The position numbers and the translations under genes are program-made. From Reticulitermes lucifugus (taxonomy: Eukaryota > Arthropoda > Insecta > Blattodea > Rhinotermitidae): 22,953 bases of DNA. Where the stretch lies: contig JAKCWW010005890.1 in NCBI GenBank assembly GCA_026260175.1, positions 7,278 through 30,230 of the forward strand, in the 5' to 3' direction. The notes below the pieces were generated by a model. It worked only from the letters and a program-made list of their open reading frames with translations. It ran no database searches and was not told the DNA's origin. Below are positions 20,495 through 22,953 of this stretch, in pieces; position 1 is the stretch's first letter, and each line of letters opens with the position of its first letter.

Positions 20495-20610
20495 TAGATG
20501 GATGCGGGTGGTTAGCTTTACGCCCCGGCCGATTTACCCCTGGATAAAGAATCCCCAAGAAAGCCTGCCTACTCCGCAAGAGGCTGGGTTGGCCCCAGAG
20601 CCGGTCTTAA
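20495..20610 (-). mobile_element. SINE family A, copy 8, partial (reverse)
   Basis: On the minus strand the fragment reads CCGGCTCTGGGGCCAACCCA, GCCTCTTGCGGAGTAGGCAG, then GGGTAAATCGGCCGGGGCGT and AAAGCTAACCACCCGCATCC. This is the body of family A without head or tail. Confidence 0.6.
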
Positions 20611-20884
20611 CGCGCAATTTACCACACCAAAACGCATTCCAAATAACAATTGTGAACCACGGGAGCTATTTTGTGTAAAAGGTAAAGGATGGGCTCTGTA
20701 CCGCACTATGGCCTTGTATTCTTGTGGAGGTATGTAGGATGTCTTTATCGTGTTCCTGCGCATGGCAGCTGTCACGGTATGTCCCAGCGGATGCAGGATT
20801 TCAGTGCGGTGAAGCTGCCAAGCTCAGGGACACGACAAAATGGACAGTCTCTAACCCCAGTCTTTTTTTTATCTTGGGTATTAT

Positions 20885-20970
20885 ATGGAAATGGGTGGTT
20901 AGCGTCACGCCTCGGCCGCTTTACCCGCGGGAAAAGAATCCCATTTAGGCCTGCCCATTGCATAGGTACA
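20885..20970 (-). mobile_element. SINE family A, copy 9, partial (reverse)
   Basis: On the minus strand the fragment reads GGCAGGCCTAAATGGGATTC, then CGCGGGTAAAGCGGCCGAGG and CGTGACGCTAACCACCCATT. It is close to copy 8, in the same orientation, and covers nearly the same part of the body. Confidence 0.6.
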
Positions 20971-21609
20971 ACATGGGCGAAGAATACTAAACCGAAATAT
21001 CTTGCTTTCTGGTTATGATGGGAATCCAGACAGAGAAAATATCCGGACTGGGTTGACTAATCGGATGGCCACGCAGGTCATGTGAGCAGAGTCCTTTAGT
21101 TTCTACATACGGCCTTCGGCTCAGTTTGTAAGACCTTACAGCTTCATTTCAACTTACTGACCATCTTCATGTGCATGCTGGGCCAGTTTCGATCTCTTCA
21201 GCAGACTTGCTCGAGGTTGCCTTGCAATCCCAGTGGTCTTCTGTACACACACAGTCTCGTATCTTGCATATGCTTACCCGGTCAAGTCATCACCGACCCA
21301 CACAGTATACGTGTAGTTTTGATAGCAGCTGTAATATCGAAACGGTTCCCAGTACGTGGAAAATTTTTCGACGTGCCTCGGACACAGGGGATGATAACTG
21401 TGCGAAGAGGTGTTTTACCTGTAGAAGGATGACCATTTTCCCCTATATGGCAATAACAACCAATGAAACGACCAGGATATGCATTGAGAACAAGGCCCGT
21501 TCTAATGCTCTCAATGTAGTCGATGAAATCATACCGTTCTTGACATATGACCTTGGCTTGGTTGACAAAACGTGCGGAGGATGGTCGGATTTGAAACGTA
21601 GCTTCCAGT
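20971..21609. other. Unassigned region, no gene seen
   Basis: Two overlapping plus frames (21169-21432 and 21171-21617) have ATGs but no recognisable domain. The right end may include further decayed LINE sequence. Confidence 0.4.
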
Positions 21610-21850
21610 GTGAGTAGGTTCCTTGTACACCTTCATCGACAGTGCTGCACCCCTTTCTGTGACCTCACATCCCGCCCAACTGACCCTTATAATATAAGTC
21701 AGGGTACTTCACTAAGTTATCTTCTCCAGTTCACTATAAACTTATTTTGTCTTCCCCAGGTCCAAATATTTTCGTCGGCACCCCGTTCCGAACAGCTGTC
21801 CTCCCCAGCTCTCATTCCCATGCAAAACAACAGGCAGCATAATAGTGTAG
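21610..21850 (-). pseudogene. Decayed LINE ORF2 C-terminus, second copy
   Basis: On the minus strand, 21840-21805 encodes MLPVVLHGNESW, which matches the LPVVLYGCETW block of insect LINE reverse transcriptases. About 30 bases on, another frame segment gives RRKYLDLGKTK, corresponding to RRIFGPKRDEV. Further along, the DNA around 21673-21686 (TTGGGCGGGATGTG on this strand) corresponds to the RWAGHVA block. Stops and frameshifts separate the blocks, so it is non-functional. The same block order appears in the copy at 8214-8499, and both probably belong to one family. Confidence 0.6.
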
Positions 21851-22564
21851 CTAGCAAATTACAATGCCCAGCATAACATATGAACCTTTCGTCAGACTCG
21901 AAAGTTTGATGCGCTCTCGTATGTGTTTGTGGGAAACTGCCAAACCTCACTGTCTAAACAATAAGGCAGTTGAAACATGCGTAAGCCGTTTGAAATGTAT
22001 TCGTGGTATTTTCCCAAAATCTGTCACTGCCATTAATTTCGTCACTAAACTCCTTTAACTATCTTTGACGTAAATCGCTAGGCGTTCTTTACACATAGGA
22101 AAAAGTTTCGAATTAACTGTAGAAAATAGTAGGGCAAATTCACATGGCGCCATTTTATAAACATCTCACCTTTGTCTTATCCTAAAAATTATTACAAACT
22201 TGGCGACGGTGCGAATCTTGTAATGTTTCCAAATGAAAATAAAATCGCTGTTGCTGGGTCTGGCCCAGACGATCCGCCCACTTCTGACAGCTAATCTGAT
22301 ATCTACGATCAGCCTTAGTCGTTCGTACTGAGAATGTATTCTCTAAATTGACACCCAGGCTCGTGAGCTTGCTGCGAACCTGAACAACAACAATGAATTC
22401 ATGAACTAGCCTGTTAATATGAAGGCCGATGATTCACCACCCTCATCACAAAAGCTTGCCTGTTAGTAGACCCTGTGCTGAATCATTTTGTTCCAGTTTA
22501 CATAAAATCAAAGTTAACTGGCGTACGCCAGCTCATATTGCAGATTTTAACATCAGGTAGGTTT
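21851..22564. other. Unassigned region, no gene seen
   Basis: The first 150 bases may be upstream parts of the decayed LINE, but no block is clear. The rest shows nothing I can name. Confidence 0.4.
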
Positions 22565-22628
22565 CAAGAATCACAGTAGATTCAGTCAAACACAACAGTT
22601 CATTTATTCAATATCAACTCAACAACAT

Positions 22629-22654
22629 GTTTCGGCCCAACGGGTCATCATCAG
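22629..22654 (-). ncRNA. Hammerhead-like motif 3 (putative)
   Basis: On the minus strand the sequence is CTGATGA, TGACCC, GTT, GGGCC, GAAAC, ATGTT. The two core-like blocks are both exact, and the hairpin between them is short (CCC/GGG plus a G-C pair with one mismatch). As in the other two copies, one base more than a canonical core allows lies at the base of the hairpin. The bases after GAAAC (ATGTT) include a GUH-type triplet. Confidence 0.35.
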
Positions 22655-22727
22655 GTTGGCAAGAATGGAAGATAAATACACAGTTTAGAATGGAAATTTA
22701 TTCCATTCTAAACAGTGTATTTATCTT

Positions 22728-22754
22728 AAATAAATAAAATAAATAAATAAATAA
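22728..22754 (+). repeat. AAAT-type microsatellite between two hairpins
   Basis: A TAAA/TAAAA run sits between the two inner hairpins of the foldback element. Confidence 0.85.
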
Positions 22755-22889
22755 GATAAAGGCACAGTTTAGAATGGAACTTTATTCCATTCTAAACAGT
22801 GTAGTTATCTTCCATTCATGTTGTTGAGTTGATATTGAATACGAGTAAATGAATTGTTGTGTTCGAATGAATCTACTGTGATTCTTGTT

Positions 22890-22953
22890 ATCTAAAACAG
22901 CGGTCGCCAACCGGTGGTCCGCGAGAAAATTTTGGTGGTCCGTGGAGAAATTT
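22890..22953 (+). mobile_element. hAT-type transposon left end, runs off right edge
   Basis: CAGCGGTCGCCAACCGGTGG starts at 22898 and is followed by TCCGCGAG. Termini of this kind (CAG-GGTC-CCAAC, then a GG-CCGCG block) are typical of hAT transposons. The eight bases before it (22890-22897, ATCTAAAA) fit the usual hAT target preference nTCTAGAn. The rest of the element, its transposase if any and the second target copy lie outside the window. Confidence 0.65.

Larger units (their letters stand above)
22565..22887. mobile_element. Foldback (nested palindrome) element
   Basis: The left arm (22565-22629, CAAGAATCACAGTAGATTC to CAACAACATG) is the reverse complement of the right arm (22817-22887), with few substitutions and one 6-base difference. 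Inside, 22668-22726 and 22753-22811 each form a nearly perfect hairpin of about 26-30 bp based on CAGTTTAGAATGGAA. The two hairpins also pair with each other across an AAAT-repeat spacer. The segment 22630-22662 with the hammerhead-like motif is present in the left half only. There is no coding sequence. Confidence 0.75.

Noticed and set aside
1..22953. CRISPR arrays, operons, prokaryotic promoters or terminators
   Set aside because: No regularly spaced repeats or tightly packed ORFs occur. The sequence is eukaryotic in character.

Overview
The window looks like repeat-rich nuclear DNA of an insect. Candidate lineages are Blattodea (cockroach or termite) or another group with a large genome; this placement rests on the style of the SINE and LINE copies and is an inference. 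There are no operons, ribosome binding sites or dense ORFs. Most of the sequence is AT-leaning non-coding DNA carrying old transposable-element copies, microsatellites and one assembly gap (11425-11873, inside a SINE).

Only one host-like coding exon is well supported: a GC- and CpG-rich exon at 15483-15976 (+). It begins with a complete THAP zinc-finger domain (C2CH) and ends in a strong splice donor (GTAAGT). Later exons are not recognised in the window.

Layout. 1-117 (-): fragment of a LINE reverse transcriptase running off the left edge, in frame with a 206-codon stop-free stretch reaching 618. 1085-5930: three copies of a tRNA-derived SINE (family A here, with a GCCGTCATGGC-like 3' block), one copy of a second SINE (family B, 2816-3125), a (TA)n tract and a hammerhead-like motif. 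7695-8510: a 5'-truncated SINE A, a decayed SINE-like copy and a decayed LINE C-terminus. 9459-10370: a foldback element made of two inverted copies of the 3' end of a mariner transposase gene. 11366-11940: a third SINE family interrupted by the gap, then a second hammerhead-like motif. 13886-14460: two SINE A copies head to head in opposite orientation. 15290-16140: the CpG-rich THAP locus. 17075-20965: three partial SINE A copies in otherwise unassigned DNA. 21610-21850: a second decayed LINE C-terminus. 22565-22887: a nested palindromic foldback carrying a third hammerhead-like motif, followed directly by the left end of a hAT transposon (22898 onward) with an 8-bp target-site-like flank.

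The most unusual features are the mariner 3'-end inverted duplication and the palindrome at the right edge. Also notable are the recurrent CTGATGA / hairpin / GAAAC motifs, which resemble hammerhead ribozyme cores but differ from the canonical core in every copy. No new multi-gene system is evident. All family assignments come from motifs read by eye; no search was run.
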